A stretch of 64,000 bases of DNA from Azohydromonas sediminis (GTDB lineage Bacteria > Pseudomonadota > Gammaproteobacteria > Burkholderiales > Burkholderiaceae_C), in the NCBI RefSeq assembly GCF_003574675.1, contig NZ_QOAZ01000015.1, positions 1 through 64,000 on the forward strand. The letters run 5' to 3'. The notes beneath the pieces were generated by a model. The model made no database searches and had not been told where the DNA came from. It worked only from the letters and a program-made list of their open reading frames with translations. The position numbers and the translations under genes are program-made. Shown here in pieces: positions 45,082 to 59,565 of this stretch (position 1 is its first letter; the number at the start of each line of letters is the position of its first letter).

Positions 45082-46035
45082 GTGTCGACATGGCCCCACG
45101 TCCCGGTGCTCCTCACCGAAGCCGTCGAGCTTCTGGTGACGCAGCCGCACGGCACCTACGTCGATGGCACCTTCGGCCGTGGCGGCCATGCGCGCGCGAT
45201 CCTGCAGCGGCTCGACGCGCGCGGGCGGCTGATCGCGTTCGACAAGGACCCGCAGGCGGTGGCGGCCGCCACGCAGGGGCCGCAGGCCATCGCCGATGCG
45301 CGCTTCGCGATCGTGCACGCGAGCTTCGCGACGATGCGCGAGGCGCTGGCCGCGCGCGGCATCGCGCAGGTGCAAGGCGTGCTGCTCGACTTGGGCGTGA
45401 GCTCGCCGCAGCTCGACGACCCGCAGCGCGGCTTCAGCTTCCGGCACGACGCGCCGCTGGACATGCGCATGGACACGACCCGCGGCGAGACCGCCGCGGA
45501 CTACCTGGCCCGCGCCGATGAGCGCGACATCGCGAGGGTGATCCGCGACTATGGGGAAGAACGGTTTGCTGTTCCGATTGCAAAGGCGCTTGTGGCTCGC
45601 CGCGCAGGCGGGCGCCCCGTTCGCACCACCGGCGAGCTGGCCGACGTCGTGGCTCGCGCGGTCAGGACCCGCGAGCCGGGCCAGGACCCTGCGACGCGCA
45701 CGTTTCAGGCTCTTCGGATTCGCGTCAACGCTGAGCTCGAGGAGCTCGAGCAGGGGCTGAGCGCCGCGCTCGACCTGCTGGCACCCGCCGCCCGCCTGGC
45801 CGTGATCAGCTTCCACTCGCTCGAGGACCGCATCGTCAAGACCTTCATCGCGCGCGAGAGCCGCGCCGAGGTCGACCGCCGCGCGCCGTTCGCGCCGCCT
45901 CGGCCGACGCGGCTGCGGGCGCTGGCGCGCGTGCGCCCGTCGGCCGACGAGATCGCCGCCAACCCGCGCGCGCGCTCGGCGATCCTGCGCGTGGCCGAGC
46001 GCACGGCCGATGCGTCGCCGGGGAGGGCGTCGTGA
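45082..46035 (+). CDS. rsmH: 16S rRNA (cytosine(1402)-N(4))-methyltransferase
   Basis: This 317-aa SAM-dependent enzyme methylates C1402 of 16S rRNA. It begins with a GTG and shows [13 protein letters not shown], the SAM site [16 protein letters not shown] near 32, [23 protein letters not shown] near 100-122, and [15 protein letters not shown] near 235. The length is normal. The stop overlaps the ftsL GTG start (GTGA). It is the second gene of the cluster. Confidence 0.95.
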   Translation: MSTWPHVPVLLTEAVELLVTQPHGTYVDGTFGRGGHARAILQRLDARGRLIAFDKDPQAVAAATQGPQAIADARFAIVHASFATMREALAARGIAQVQGVLLDLGVSSPQLDDPQRGFSFRHDAPLDMRMDTTRGETAADYLARADERDIARVIRDYGEERFAVPIAKALVARRAGGRPVRTTGELADVVARAVRTREPGQDPATRTFQALRIRVNAELEELEQGLSAALDLLAPAARLAVISFHSLEDRIVKTFIARESRAEVDRRAPFAPPRPTRLRALARVRPSADEIAANPRARSAILRVAERTADASPGRAS

Positions 46036-46331
46036 GCCGGCTCAACGTCGTGCTCGTGCTGGCCATCGTCGCCAGCAGCCTGGTGCTGGTGCGCACGGCG
46101 TACGAGTCGCGGCGGCTGTTCGCCGAGCTCGACCGCGCGCGCAACCAGCAGCGCCAGCTCGAGCTCGAACACAAGCGCCTCGAGGCCGAACGCCAGGCGC
46201 AGGCGACGAACCTGCGCGTCGAGCGCATGGCGCGCGAGCGCCTGGCGATGCGCACCGCGACGCCGGCGGTGACGCACTACGTGGCCGACCCGATCGCCGC
46301 GGCCGCGTCTGCGACCGGAGGTGCGCGATGA
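46032..46331 (+). CDS. ftsL: Cell division protein FtsL
   Basis: This is a 99-aa bitopic divisome protein. A very short cytoplasmic N-terminus precedes one membrane helix ([21 protein letters not shown], about residues 4-24) and a periplasmic coiled coil with leucine-rich heptads ([20 protein letters not shown]). It recruits FtsQ/FtsB partners in the FtsQLB complex. Identification rests on these features and on its place between rsmH and ftsI. The start is GTG, overlapping rsmH. Confidence 0.92.
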   Translation: MSRLNVVLVLAIVASSLVLVRTAYESRRLFAELDRARNQQRQLELEHKRLEAERQAQATNLRVERMARERLAMRTATPAVTHYVADPIAAAASATGGAR

Positions 46332-48114
46332 GCCGCCCCGCGGGTCGCAGCGCCGACCGCCGCGGCGTCGCCGCCGCGGTGCGCAGCGTCAACTACGGCA
46401 GCAGCCCGCTGCTGGCGTCGAAGACGCCGCCGTGGCGCTCGAAATTCGTCGTCGCGCTGATCGGCTTGGGCTCGTGCCTGCTCGTCGGGCGTGCCGTCTA
46501 CATCCAGATCATCGGCACCGACTTCTACCAGCAGGAAGGCGAGAAGCGCTACGCGCACACGCTGACGCTGCACGGCAGCCGCGGCAAGGTGCTCGACCGC
46601 AACGGCCAGCTGCTGGCCACCAGCGTCGAGGCGCCGTCGATCTGGGCCATCCCGCGCGACGTCGATGCGTCGCCGGCGCAGCGCCGCGACCTCGCGCGCG
46701 CGCTGGGCATGACGGTGGCCGACCTCGACCGGCGCCTGGCCGAAAACCCGAAGTTCGTCTGGCTGCGCCGCCAGGTCGACGACGCGCTGGCCGCGCAGGT
46801 CAAGGCGCTCGGGCTCAAGGGCGTGCACCAGACCCGCGAGTACAAGCGTCGCTACCCCGAGGGCGAGGCCGCCGCGCACGTCGTCGGCTTCACCGACGTC
46901 GAGCACCGCGGGCAGGAGGGCATCGAGCTCGCGCTCGAGTCGCGCCTGCGCGGGCGCAACGGCTCGCGCGACGTCGTCAAGGACCGGCTCGGTCGCGTCG
47001 TCGAGGACGTGCGCGACCAGATCGACCCCGTGCACGGCGAGGACGTCACGCTCGCGATCGACGCCAAGGTGCAGGCCTTCGCGTACCAGAGGCTGCGCGA
47101 CGCGGTGGCCGAGCACAAGGCGCGTGCGGCCAGCGCCGTCGTGCTCGACGCGAAGACCGGCGAGGTGCTCGCGCTGGCCAACTACCCGAGCTACAACCCG
47201 GCCGACCGGCGTCGCCTGTCGGGCGAGCAGCTGCGCAACCGCGCGCTGACCGACACCTTCGAGCCCGGCTCGACGATGAAGCCGTTCATCGCCGCGTGGG
47301 CGATCGAGACGGGCCGCGCGAAGCCGACGACGCTGATCGACACCGCCCCCGGCTGGATGACGATCACCGGCAGCACGATCCGCGACCACGACCCGCTGGG
47401 CACGCTGACGCTGGCCGGCGTCGTGCAGAAGTCGAGCAACGTCGGCACCGTCAAGCTCGCGATGCAGATGCCCGCGCGCGAGATGTGGCAGCTGTACGCC
47501 GACATTGGCCTCGGGCAGAAGCCACAGATCGACTTCCCCGGCGCCGTCACCGGGCGGCTGCGCCCGTACAAGACGTGGCGGCCGATCGAACAGGCGACGA
47601 TGAGCTACGGCTACGGCCTGTCGGCCAGCCTGCTGCAGCTCGCGCGCGCCTACACCGTGTTCGCGCACGACGGCGAGCTGCTGCCGGTGACGATCCTCAA
47701 GCGCGACGCGCCGGTGCAGGGCACGCGCGTGATCTCGCCCGAGACGGCGCGCCAAGTGCGCCAGATGCTCGAGCTCGCCGCCGGCCCGGGCGGCACCGCG
47801 CCGCTGGCGCAGACGGTGGGCTGGTCCGTCGGCGGCAAGACCGGCACCGCGCGCAAGCAGGAAGGCCAGTCGTACGCGACCAACAAGTACCGCGCGTGGT
47901 TCGTCGGGCTGGCGCCGATCGGCGACCCGCGCATCGTCGTCGCCGTGATGGTCGACGAGCCGAGCAACGGCAAGTTCTACGGCGGCCAGGTCGCCGCGCC
48001 GGTGTTCAGCCAGATCGTGCAGCAGACGCTGCGCACGCTGGGCGTGCCGCCCGACCGCGACGTCGTGCCGCAGATCCTGGCGCGCGACCTGCCCGCGGTG
48101 CGCGAGAGCTTCTG

Positions 48115-48115
<1 letters not shown>
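46328..48115 (+). CDS. ftsI: Septal peptidoglycan transpeptidase FtsI (PBP3)
   Basis: This is a 595-aa bitopic class B penicillin-binding protein. The membrane helix (KFVVALIGLGSCLLVGRAVYIQ) is near 39-60, and a non-catalytic PBP dimer domain follows. The transpeptidase domain has the nucleophile in STMK (FEPGSTMKPFIAAW near 320), SSN (QKSSNVGTVK near 375) and KTG (GGKTGTARKQ near 505). The length is normal. Its start overlaps the ftsL stop (ATGA), and its stop shares one base with the murE start. Confidence 0.95.
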
Positions 48116-49700
<1,585 letters not shown>

Positions 49701-49704
<4 letters not shown>

Positions 49705-51110
49705 GCGCGACGCCGATGATGACGCTCGCGCAGGCGCACGCGCTGCTGCCGGGCTCGACGCTGGTCGGCGACGGCGCGATCGCGTTCGACCGCGTCGCGA
49801 GCGACAGCCGCACGCTGCGCGCGGGCGACCTGTTCGTCGCGCTCAAGGGCGAGCGCTTCGACGGGCACGACTTCCTCGCCAGCGCGCGCGCGGCCGGCGC
49901 GGTCGCGGCGATCGCCGAGCGCGGCCTCGACGCGCAGGCGATGCCCGGCCTGCGCGTGGCCGACTCGCTCGCGGCGCTGCAGCAGCTCGCCGCCGCGTGG
50001 CGGCGCCAGCTGCACCTGCCGCTGATCGCGGTGACCGGCAGCAACGGCAAGACGACGGTCACGCAGATGATCGGCGCGATCCTGCGCGCGTGGCACGGCG
50101 ACGGCGGCTTCGCGACCGAGGGCAACCTGAACAACCACATCGGCGTGCCGCTGACGCTGCTGCGCCTGCGCCAGGACGACCGTGTGTGGCACCGCGCCGG
50201 CGTCGTCGAGCTCGGGATGAACCACCCCGGCGAGATCGCGCTGCTGGCCCGGCTGGTGCAGCCGCAGGTCGTGCTCGTCAACAACGCGCAGCGCGAGCAC
50301 CAGGAGTTCATGGCCAGCGTCGAGGCCGTCGCGCGCGAGAACGGCAGCGCGATCGATGCGCTCGCGCCCGACGGCGTGGCCGTCTACCCCGGCGACGACG
50401 CCTTCGCGCCGCTGTGGCACGCGATGGCCGGCGGCCGGCCGCAGCTCACGTTCTCGCTCGACGGCGCGGCCGACGTGACGGCCGACGTGCGCTGGGTCGC
50501 CGACGGCGACGAGCCGCACTGGGCGATGACGCTGCACACGCCGGCCGGCAGCGCGGCGACGACGCTGCGCCTGGCCGGCCGCCACCACGCGAAGAACGCG
50601 CTGGCCGCCACCGCGTGCGCGCTGGCCGTCGGCGCGCCGCTGCAGGCCGTCGCGCGCGGGCTGGCGTCGTTCGCACCGGTGGCCGGGCGCTCGCAGCTGC
50701 ACGTGCTGCAGCGCGGCGGGCAGCGCGTGACGCTGGTCGACGACACCTACAACGCGAACCCGGACTCGGTACGCGCGGCCATCGACGTGCTCGCCGGCCT
50801 GGCCGCGCCGCGCGCGCTGGTGCTCGGCGACATGGGCGAGGTCGGCGCGCAGGGGCCGCAGTTTCACGCCGAAGTCGGCGCCTACGCGCGCCAGCGCGGT
50901 ATCGAGACGCTGTGGACCGCGGGCACGCTGGCCGTGCACGCGGCGCGCGCGTACGGCGGCGCGGCGCGCCACTTCGACGACGTGCCGGCGCTGCTGGCCG
51001 CGCTCGGCGAGCTGCCGCCGAGCGCGTCGCTGCTCGTCAAGGGCTCGCGCTTCATGCGCATGGAGCGCGTCGTGCAGGCGCTGCTGCACGCCGGCGGGGG
51101 AGGTGCCTGA
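49701..51110 (+). CDS. murF: UDP-MurNAc-tripeptide--D-Ala-D-Ala ligase
   Basis: This 469-aa Mur ligase adds D-Ala-D-Ala to the tripeptide precursor. The N-terminal substrate domain includes [23 protein letters not shown] (around residues 33-55). The P-loop [11 protein letters not shown] is near 112, [19 protein letters not shown] near 170, and [18 protein letters not shown] near 345. The length is normal. The start overlaps the murE stop (ATGA) and the stop overlaps the mraY start by one base. Confidence 0.95.
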
Positions 51111-52291
51111 TGCTGCTCGCGCTGAGCCAATGGCTGCTCGCCCTCGAGCCCGACGCGCTGAGCTTCCTGCGCGTGTTCCAGTACCTGACGTTCCGCGCCG
51201 TGATGGCGGCGATGACGGCGCTGGTGATCGGCATCGCGCTCGGGCCGTGGGTCATCCGCAAGCTCGCCGAGCTGAAGATCGGCCAGCCGATCCGCGAGTA
51301 CGGCGTCGCCGAGCACCTGGCCAAGAGCGGCACGCCGACGATGGGCGGCGTGCTGATCCTGATCGGCATCGGCGTCGCGACGCTGCTGTGGTTCGACTGG
51401 AGCAACCGCTTCGTGTGGGTCGTGATGCTGGTGACGTTCGGCTTCGGCGCGATCGGCTGGGTCGACGACTGGCGCAAGGTCGTCGACAAGAACCCCGAAG
51501 GCATGCGCTCGCGCGAGAAGTACTTCTGGCAGTCGCTGATCGGTCTGCTGGCGGCGTTCTTCCTCGCGTTCGCGGTGTCGGAGAGCTCGAACCAGCGCGT
51601 GCTCGACCTGTTCGTGCGCTGGATCCAGAGCGGCTTCACCGAGCCGCTGCCGCCCAACGCCGACCTGCTGGTGCCGTTCTTCAAGACGGTGAGCTACCCG
51701 CTCGGGGTGTGGGGCTTCATCATCCTGACCTACCTCGTGATCGTCGGCAGCAGCAACGCTGTCAACCTGACCGACGGCCTCGACGGCCTGGCGATCATGC
51801 CGGTCGTGATGGTCGGCTCGGCGCTGGGCATCTTCGCCTACGTGCAGGGCAACGCCGTGTTCTCGCGTTACCTGCTGCTGCCGTTCATCCCCGGCGCCGG
51901 CGAGCTGCTGATCTTCTGCGCCGCGATGGCCGGCGCGGGGCTGGCGTTCCTGTGGTTCAACGCGCACCCGGCGCAGGTCTTCATGGGCGACGTCGGCGCG
52001 CTCGCGCTCGGCGGCGCGCTCGGCACGATCGCCGTCATCACGCGGCAGGAGATCGTGCTCGCGATCATGGGCGGCATCTTCGTCGTCGAGGCGCTGTCGG
52101 TGATGGCGCAGGTCACCTACTTCAAGTACACGAAGCGGCGCTACGGCGAGGGCCGGCGCATCCTGAAGATGGCGCCGCTGCACCACCACTTCGAGAAGAG
52201 CGGCTGGAAGGAGACGCAGGTCGTGATCCGCTTCTGGATCATCACGATGCTGCTGTGCCTGATCGGCCTGGCGAGCCTGAAACTGCGATGA
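51110..52291 (+). CDS. mraY: Phospho-MurNAc-pentapeptide transferase
   Basis: This is a 393-aa integral membrane enzyme with about ten helices that makes lipid I from UDP-MurNAc-pentapeptide and undecaprenyl phosphate. Hallmarks are the cytoplasmic loop [16 protein letters not shown] near 64, [14 protein letters not shown] near 122, [16 protein letters not shown] near 218 with the catalytic Asp residues, and [14 protein letters not shown] near 350. All are intact and the length is typical of betaproteobacteria. It is coupled to its neighbours on both sides. Confidence 0.96.
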   Translation: MLLALSQWLLALEPDALSFLRVFQYLTFRAVMAAMTALVIGIALGPWVIRKLAELKIGQPIREYGVAEHLAKSGTPTMGGVLILIGIGVATLLWFDWSNRFVWVVMLVTFGFGAIGWVDDWRKVVDKNPEGMRSREKYFWQSLIGLLAAFFLAFAVSESSNQRVLDLFVRWIQSGFTEPLPPNADLLVPFFKTVSYPLGVWGFIILTYLVIVGSSNAVNLTDGLDGLAIMPVVMVGSALGIFAYVQGNAVFSRYLLLPFIPGAGELLIFCAAMAGAGLAFLWFNAHPAQVFMGDVGALALGGALGTIAVITRQEIVLAIMGGIFVVEALSVMAQVTYFKYTKRRYGEGRRILKMAPLHHHFEKSGWKETQVVIRFWIITMLLCLIGLASLKLR

Positions 52292-53847
52292 ACGTCCTCG
52301 GCGCAACCCTTGTGCTCGTGCTCGGCCTCGGCCAGTCGGGGCTCGCGATGGCGCGCTGGTGCGCGCGCCACGGCGCCGCGGTGCGCGTGTGGGACTCGCG
52401 CGAGGCGCCGCCGCAGCTCGACGCGCTGCGTGCCGCGGTGCCCGGCGCCGCGTTCGCCACCGGCGCGCTCGACGACGCGGCGCTCGACGGCGTGCAGCTC
52501 GTGCTCAAGAGCCCGGGGCTCGCGCCCACCGACGCGCGCATCGCGCCGCTGCTGGCGGCCGCGCGCGCGCGCGGCGTGCCGGTGTGGGGCGAGCTCGACC
52601 TCTTCACCCGCGCGCTCGCCGACCTGCGCGAGTCGCGCGGCTACGTGCCGCAGCTGCTCGGCGTGACCGGCACCAACGGCAAGACGACGGTGACGTCGCT
52701 CGCGGCGCTGCTCGTCGAGCGCGCCGGCCGGCGCGTCGTCGCCGCCGGCAACATCGGCCCGACGATGCTCGACACGCTGGCCGCCGCGCTCGACGCCGAC
52801 GCCGGCGGCGAGGCGCTGCCCGAGGTCTGGGTGCTCGAGCTGTCGAGCTTCCAGCTCGAGGACGCCGCGCTCGGTTTCGAGCCGAGTGCCGCCGTCGTGC
52901 TCAACGTCACGCAGGACCACCTCGACTGGCACGGCAGCTTCGAGGCCTACGCGGCGGCGAAGGCGCGCGTCTACGGCCAGCACACGGTGCGCGTCGTCAA
53001 CCGCGACGACCCGCTCGTCGAGGCGATGGTCGCGTCGCCGCCGGCCAAGCCGGGCAAGGGCAAGCCGCCCGAGCCGCCGCCGGTCGTGCGCTTCGGCCTC
53101 GACGCGCCGGCCCACGCCGGCGACTACGGCCTCGTCGTCGAGCACGGCATGGCGTGGCTCGTGCGCGCGCTCGGCAGCGACGACGGCGCGCGCCGCCGCC
53201 GCGCCGGCGCGGCCGGCGACGACGAGCTGCACCTGCAGCGCCTGATGCCGGCCGACGCGCTGCGCATCCGCGGCCGCCACAACGCGGCCAACGCGCTCGC
53301 GGCGCTCGCGCTGGCCACCGCGATCGGCTGCCCGCTCGCGCCGATGCTGCACGGCCTGCGCGAGTACCGCGGCGAGCCGCACCGCGTGCAGCACGTCGGC
53401 CGCGTCGGCGAGGTCGACGCCGTCGACGACAGCAAGGGCACCAACGTCGGCGCGACGGTCGCGGCGCTGCGCGGGCTCGGCACCGACCAGGCGCCCGGGC
53501 GGCTCGTCTTGATCCTCGGCGGCGACGGCAAGGGGCAGGACTTCGCGCCGCTGGCCGAGCCGCTGGTGCGCCACGCGCGCGCGGTCGCACTGATCGGCCG
53601 CGACGCGCCGGCGATCGATGCGCAGGTCGGCGCCGCGCTGCGCGACGCCGGCATCGCGGTGCAGCGCCACGACACGCTCGAGGCCGCCACCGCGTGGGGC
53701 TTCGAGGTCGCGCAGCCGGGCGACGCGGTGCTGCTGAGCCCCGCGTGCGCGAGCCTGGACATGTTCCGCAACTATGCACACCGTGCCGACGTCTTCGTCG
53801 CTGCGGTGCGCGCATGCGCCGAACGGCGCGGTGAGGTGCTGGCATGA
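52288..53847 (+). CDS. murD: UDP-MurNAc-L-alanine--D-glutamate ligase
   Basis: This 519-aa enzyme adds D-Glu to UDP-MurNAc-Ala. The Rossmann-like N-terminus is [14 protein letters not shown], the P-loop [11 protein letters not shown] is near 126, and [11 protein letters not shown] and [23 protein letters not shown] follow. The C-terminal domain has [16 protein letters not shown] and [12 protein letters not shown]. It is about 80 residues longer than the E. coli enzyme. The extra length sits in a Pro/Lys-rich insert ([16 protein letters not shown]) and a basic stretch ([13 protein letters not shown]), both common sites of variation in Burkholderiales MurD. Confidence 0.95.
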   Translation: MNVLGATLVLVLGLGQSGLAMARWCARHGAAVRVWDSREAPPQLDALRAAVPGAAFATGALDDAALDGVQLVLKSPGLAPTDARIAPLLAAARARGVPVWGELDLFTRALADLRESRGYVPQLLGVTGTNGKTTVTSLAALLVERAGRRVVAAGNIGPTMLDTLAAALDADAGGEALPEVWVLELSSFQLEDAALGFEPSAAVVLNVTQDHLDWHGSFEAYAAAKARVYGQHTVRVVNRDDPLVEAMVASPPAKPGKGKPPEPPPVVRFGLDAPAHAGDYGLVVEHGMAWLVRALGSDDGARRRRAGAAGDDELHLQRLMPADALRIRGRHNAANALAALALATAIGCPLAPMLHGLREYRGEPHRVQHVGRVGEVDAVDDSKGTNVGATVAALRGLGTDQAPGRLVLILGGDGKGQDFAPLAEPLVRHARAVALIGRDAPAIDAQVGAALRDAGIAVQRHDTLEAATAWGFEVAQPGDAVLLSPACASLDMFRNYAHRADVFVAAVRACAERRGEVLA

Positions 53848-55112
53848 GCCGCGCCGCGCTTGCGCTCGGCTCGCGGCTCGCGTCGTGGTGGCAGCGCCTG
53901 CGGCCGGCGCGCCGCGACGCGCCCACCGCGCTGCCGGTGCGCGACGGGCTGCGCCGCCGCAGCGCCGAGCCGGTGCGCGTGGCCGGCTTCGACCGCACGC
54001 TGGTGTGGGTCACCGCGGGGCTGCTGCTGCTCGGCCTCGTGATGGTCTATTCGGCGTCGGTCGCGCTGCCCGACAACCCGCGCTTCGCGCGCTACACGTC
54101 GACGCACTTCCTGTCGCGCCACGCGCTGTCGATGGCCATCGGGCTGGTCGTCGCGCTGGCCGTCGTGCAGGTGCCGATCGCGGTGTGGGAGAAGTGGGCC
54201 AACGCGCTGTTCGGCGCCGCGCTCTTACTGCTGGTCGTCGTGCTGGTGCCGCACGTGGGCGTCGAGGTCAACGGCGCGCGGCGCTGGATCCCGCTCGGGC
54301 TGATGAACTTCCAGCCCAGCGAGCTGGCCAAGCTCGCGATCGCGATGTACGCCGCCGGCTACATGGTGCGCAAGATGGACGCGCGCGAGCACTTCATGCG
54401 CGCCGTCGCGCCGATGGCGGTGGCGCTGGCCGTCGTCGGCCTGCTGCTGCTGGCCGAGCCCGACATGGGCGCGTTCCTCGTCATCGCGACGATCGCGATG
54501 GGCATCCTGTTCCTCGGCGGCGTCAACGGGCGCATGTTCGCGCTCAGCGTCGCGGTGCTGCTCGGCTCGTTCGTGCTGATGATCGTCGTCAGCCCCTGGC
54601 GGGCCGAGCGCATCTTCGCGTACCTCGACCCGTGGAACCCGGCGTATGCGCAGAGCAAGGCGTACCAGCTGACGCACTCGCTGATCGCATTCGGACGCGG
54701 CGAGGTCTTCGGGCAGGGGCTCGGGGCCAGCGTCGAGAAGCTGCACTACCTGCCCGAGGCACACACCGACTTCCTGATGGCCGTCGTCGGCGAGGAACTC
54801 GGCTTCGTCGGCGTGTTCGCCGTCATCGCGGCGTTCTTCTGGCTGACGCGGCGCATCTTCATGATCGGCCGGCAGGCGATCGCGCTCGACCGCCTGTTCG
54901 CCGGGCTGATGACGCAGGGCATCGGCCTGTGGATCGGCGCGCAGGCCTTCATCAACATCGGCGTCAACCTCGGCGTGCTGCCGACCAAGGGGCTGACGCT
55001 GCCGCTGATGAGCTACGGCGGCTCGGCGATCTTGATGAACCTGGCCGCCCTGGCGATCGTGCTGCGCGTGGACATCGAGAACAGAACCCTCATGCGCGGA
55101 GGCCGCGCATGA
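53844..55112 (+). CDS. ftsW: Septal peptidoglycan glycosyltransferase FtsW
   Basis: This 422-aa SEDS-family enzyme with ten membrane helices polymerises septal glycan with FtsI. The N-terminal 45 residues are basic and cytoplasmic. Family motifs are [27 protein letters not shown] (in part, near 135-160), the region [18 protein letters not shown] near 300, and [25 protein letters not shown] near 370. The last residues, [11 protein letters not shown], are encoded within a palindromic 24-base sequence that recurs 105 bases downstream. Unlike every other junction from rsmH to ftsQ, this one is followed by a 175-base gap. Confidence 0.94.
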   Translation: MSRAALALGSRLASWWQRLRPARRDAPTALPVRDGLRRRSAEPVRVAGFDRTLVWVTAGLLLLGLVMVYSASVALPDNPRFARYTSTHFLSRHALSMAIGLVVALAVVQVPIAVWEKWANALFGAALLLLVVVLVPHVGVEVNGARRWIPLGLMNFQPSELAKLAIAMYAAGYMVRKMDAREHFMRAVAPMAVALAVVGLLLLAEPDMGAFLVIATIAMGILFLGGVNGRMFALSVAVLLGSFVLMIVVSPWRAERIFAYLDPWNPAYAQSKAYQLTHSLIAFGRGEVFGQGLGASVEKLHYLPEAHTDFLMAVVGEELGFVGVFAVIAAFFWLTRRIFMIGRQAIALDRLFAGLMTQGIGLWIGAQAFINIGVNLGVLPTKGLTLPLMSYGGSAILMNLAALAIVLRVDIENRTLMRGGRA

Positions 55113-55217
55113 AGGGTTCTGTTCCGGCGAAGGCTCATGTCGCGAAGCGACGTGAAGCGCGCGCAGCGCGCGTGCCGCAGCCAGAATCGGCAGCTCATGC
55201 GCGGAGGCCGCGCATGA
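55089..55217 (+). repeat. 24-bp direct repeat pair after ftsW, each an inverted repeat
   Basis: An identical 24-base sequence occurs at 55089-55112, covering the ftsW stop codon, and again at 55194-55217 in the gap before murG. Its core CATGCGCGG-AGG-CCGCGCATG is a perfect 9-base stem with a 3-base loop. The offset is 105 bases, and reading through the ftsW frame the second copy would again encode LMRGGRA and a stop. The sequence between the copies is rich in short GCGCGC inverted repeats and has no gene. Confidence 0.85.
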
Positions 55218-55223
55218 GCTGGC

Positions 55224-55285
55224 GCCGGGCCGTCCCAAGCCAGCTCGCCCCCTTGGGGGGCGGGCGCGCAGCGCCCAGGGGGTTC
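55224..55285 (-). repeat. Dispersed GC-rich two-hairpin repeat, copy 1
   Basis: A CGCCCCC-TT-GGGGGG stem (55246-55260) is followed by a GGGCGC-GCA-GCGCCC hairpin (55262-55276). Read on the minus strand, the order is a CCCC run, a GCGC hairpin, a CCCCC/GGGGG hairpin, then GCTGG and GGCCCGGCGC. The same order occurs on the plus strand at about 62155-62216. It lies directly before murG and ends at its ATG. Confidence 0.6.
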
Positions 55286-55287
55286 GC

Positions 55288-56366
55288 ATGAGCCACCTCG
55301 TGATCATGGCCGCCGGCACCGGGGGGCACGTGATTCCCGGTCTGGCCGTGGCGCGCGAGATGCAGCGCCGCGGCTGGAGCGTGAGCTGGCTCGGCACGAA
55401 GGAGGGCATGGAGAACCGCCTCGTGCCGCCGGCCGGCATCGCGCTCGACACGATCGGCTTCAGCGGCCTGCGCGGCAAGGGCTGGCTGCACACGCTGACC
55501 GGCGGCCTGCGCCTGCTCAAGGCGTTCGCCGAATGCCTCGCGATCCTGCGCCGGCGCGGCGCCGACGCCGTGCTCGGCATGGGCGGCTACGTGTGCTTCC
55601 CGGGCGGGCTGATGGCGTCGCTGCTGAACAAGCCCCTCGTGCTCGTCAACGCCGACGCCGCGCTGCTGCTGAGCACGAAGGCGCTGCTGCCGGTGGCCGA
55701 CCGCGTCGCGTTCGGCTTCGACGGCGCCGCAGCGGCGACGACGAAGCGCGGCGTCGTCACCGGCAACCCGGTGCGCGCCGAGATCGAGGGGCTGCCGCCG
55801 CCGGCGCAGCGCTTCGCCGGGCGCGAGGGACCGCTCAAGCTGCTCGTGGTCGGCGGCAGCCTCGGCGCGCAGGTGCTCAACCGCACGCTGCCGGCGGCGC
55901 TCGCGCGCCTCGCGCCGCACGAGCGCCCGTGCGTGACGCACCAGACCGGCGCGGCACAGCACGCGGAGGTCGTCGCGGCCTACGCCGCCGCCGGCGTCGA
56001 GGCCGAGGTGCTGCCGTTCATCGACGACATGCACCGGCGCCTTGCCGAGGCCGACCTCGTCGTCTGCCGTGCCGGTGCGATCACCGTCAGCGAGCTGTGC
56101 GCCGCCGGCGTGCCGTCGGTGCTGGTGCCGTTCGTCGTGCGCACGACGGCGCACCAGCGCGACAACGCGCAGTTCATGGCGCAGCACGGTGCGGCGATCC
56201 ACCTGCCGCAGGACGAGCTGACGCCCGAGCGGCTGGCCGAGGTGCTGCGCGGCCTCGACCGCAGCGCGCTGCTGGCGATGGCGCACAAGGCGCACGCGCT
56301 CGCGCGCCCGCGTGCGGCGGCGCGCGTGGCCGACGAGATCGAACGGCTGGTGAGAAAGGCCGGTGC

Positions 56367-56370
<4 letters not shown>
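55288..56370 (+). CDS. murG: Lipid II synthase (UDP-GlcNAc transferase) MurG
   Basis: This is a 360-aa GT-B glycosyltransferase at the inner face of the membrane that adds GlcNAc to lipid I. The N-terminal glycine loop is [15 protein letters not shown] near residue 5, [16 protein letters not shown] near 97, [16 protein letters not shown] near 190, and the donor site [20 protein letters not shown] near 255-275. The length is normal. The ATG is preceded by GGGGGTTCGC, provided by the repeat element just upstream, so its ribosome site differs from the coupled sites elsewhere in the cluster. Its stop overlaps the murC start. Confidence 0.95.
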
Positions 56371-57775
<1,405 letters not shown>

Positions 57776-57779
<4 letters not shown>

Positions 57780-58753
57780 GCGATGCGATCGATGCGAAGG
57801 CGCTCGGCAAGGTCGCCGTGCTGATGGGCGGCACCAGCGCCGAGCGCGAAGTCAGCCTGATGTCGGGCAGCGGCGTGCTGCACGCGCTGCGCGCGCAGGG
57901 CGTCGACGCCTACGCGTTCGACCCGGCCGCGCGCGAGCTGTGCGACCTCAAGGCCGAGGGCTTCACGCGCGTGTTCATCGCGCTGCACGGCCGCCACGGC
58001 GAGGACGGCACCGTGCAGGGCGCGCTCGAGCTGCTGGGCATCCCCTACACCGGCAGCGGCGTGATGGCCAGCGCGATCGCGATGGACAAGGTGATGACCA
58101 AGCGCGTGTGGCTCGCCGAGGGGCTGCCGACGCCGCACTGGGTGCTGCTCGCACCCGGCGAGCACGGTGCGGCGCGCGTGCGTGCGGTGCCCGACGAGCT
58201 CGGCCTGCCGCTGGTCGTCAAGCCGCCGCGCGAGGGCTCGTCGATCGGCGTGACTAAGGTCCAGGGCTACTCGCAGATGCTCGAGGCGGTGCAGCTGGCC
58301 GCACGCTACGACCCCGACGTGCTGTGCGAGGAGTTCATCGACGGCGAGGAGGTCACGTGCCCGGTGCTCGGCGAGGGCGACGCCGCGGTCGCGCTGCCGG
58401 TGATCCGCATCGTCGCGCCCGAGGGCGCGTACGACTACCAGCACAAGTACTTCACCGACGACGTGCGCTACCTCGTGCCCAGCGGCCTGCCCGAGGCCGA
58501 GGAGCGCGAGATCCAGCGCCTGACGCTGGCCGCGTACCGAACCCTCGGCTGCCGCGGCTGGGGGCGCGCCGACCTGATGGTGCGCGCGTCGGACCGCCGG
58601 CCGTTCCTGCTCGAGATGAACACCTCGCCGGGGATGACGGGCCACTCGCTGGTGCCGATGTCGGCCAAGGCCGCCGGCATCGGCTACGAGCAGCTGTGCC
58701 TGCGGCTGCTGGCCGACGCGCGGCTGGACACGCCGCTGCCCGCGAACGCATGA
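57776..58753 (+). CDS. ddl: D-alanine--D-alanine ligase
   Basis: This 325-aa ATP-grasp enzyme makes the D-Ala-D-Ala dipeptide used by Mur[17 protein letters not shown] is near 16, the glycine-rich loop region is [14 protein letters not shown] near 145, and RADLMVR and [23 protein letters not shown] near 277 complete the active site. The overall length matches DdlB. It overlaps murC and ftsQ by four bases each. murB is not present between murC and ddl, as is usual in this order. Confidence 0.95.
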
Positions 58754-59562
58754 CGACGATGGCTGCGCGCACCGCCCGCCCCGAACCGCTGCCGGCCGAC
58801 GTGCGGCTGACGAACGCCGTCGCCGACGCGATCTTCGCGCTCGTCGCGCTCGTGCTGCTTGCCGCCGCGCTCGCGTGGGTCGCGCGCCAGCCGGCCTTCG
58901 CGCTGCGCGAGCTGGCCGTCGACGGCGGCATCGTGCGCGCCGCCGAGCCGGCGCTGCGCGCGGCCGCCGCGCCGTACCTGGGCAGCGGGTTCTTCGCGCT
59001 CGACCTCGCGGCGATGCGCGCGGCCTTCGAGGCGGTGCCGTGGGTGCGCCAGGCGGTGGTGCGCCGCGTGTGGCCCGACCGCGTGCGCGTGACGCTCGTC
59101 GAGCACGAGGCGGTCGCGCTGTGGGCCGGCGACGACGGCAACGAGCGGCTGGTCAACACCTACGGCGAGGTCTTCGAGGCCAACGTCGGCGACGTCGAGG
59201 ACGAGCACCTGCCGCGCTTCGAGGGCCCCGAGGGCAGCGCGGCGCGCGTGCTCGCGATGTACCGCGTGCTGGTGCCGGTGCTGGCGCCGATGGGTGCGCG
59301 CATCGAGACGCTGCGCGTGAGTGCGCGCGGCTCGTGGCGCGTCGCGCTCGACAGCGGCGCGACGATCGAGCTCGGCCGCGGCCAGTGGCCCGACGAGGCC
59401 GCCGAGGTGCGCGCGCGCGCCGAGCGCTTCGTGCGCACCGTCGACCAGGTCGCCCGGCACTACCAGCGCCGCCTGCTGCACGCCGACCTGCGCCACGCCG
59501 ACGGCTACGCCGTGCGGCTCGAAGGCATCACCACGACCACGACGCCGCCCACCCCGAGATAG
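58750..59562 (+). CDS. ftsQ: Cell division protein FtsQ
   Basis: This is a 270-aa bitopic divisome protein. The cytoplasmic N-terminus is followed by a helix ([19 protein letters not shown], about 28-46), a POTRA domain ([15 protein letters not shown]) and the FtsQ domain, with [22 protein letters not shown] near 97-118 and TYGEVFEAN. The C-terminus is rich in Thr/Pro. It scaffolds FtsB/FtsL. The stop lies 3 bases before ftsA. Confidence 0.94.
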   Translation: MTTMAARTARPEPLPADVRLTNAVADAIFALVALVLLAAALAWVARQPAFALRELAVDGGIVRAAEPALRAAAAPYLGSGFFALDLAAMRAAFEAVPWVRQAVVRRVWPDRVRVTLVEHEAVALWAGDDGNERLVNTYGEVFEANVGDVEDEHLPRFEGPEGSAARVLAMYRVLVPVLAPMGARIETLRVSARGSWRVALDSGATIELGRGQWPDEAAEVRARAERFVRTVDQVARHYQRRLLHADLRHADGYAVRLEGITTTTTPPTPR

Positions 59563-59565
59563 ACC

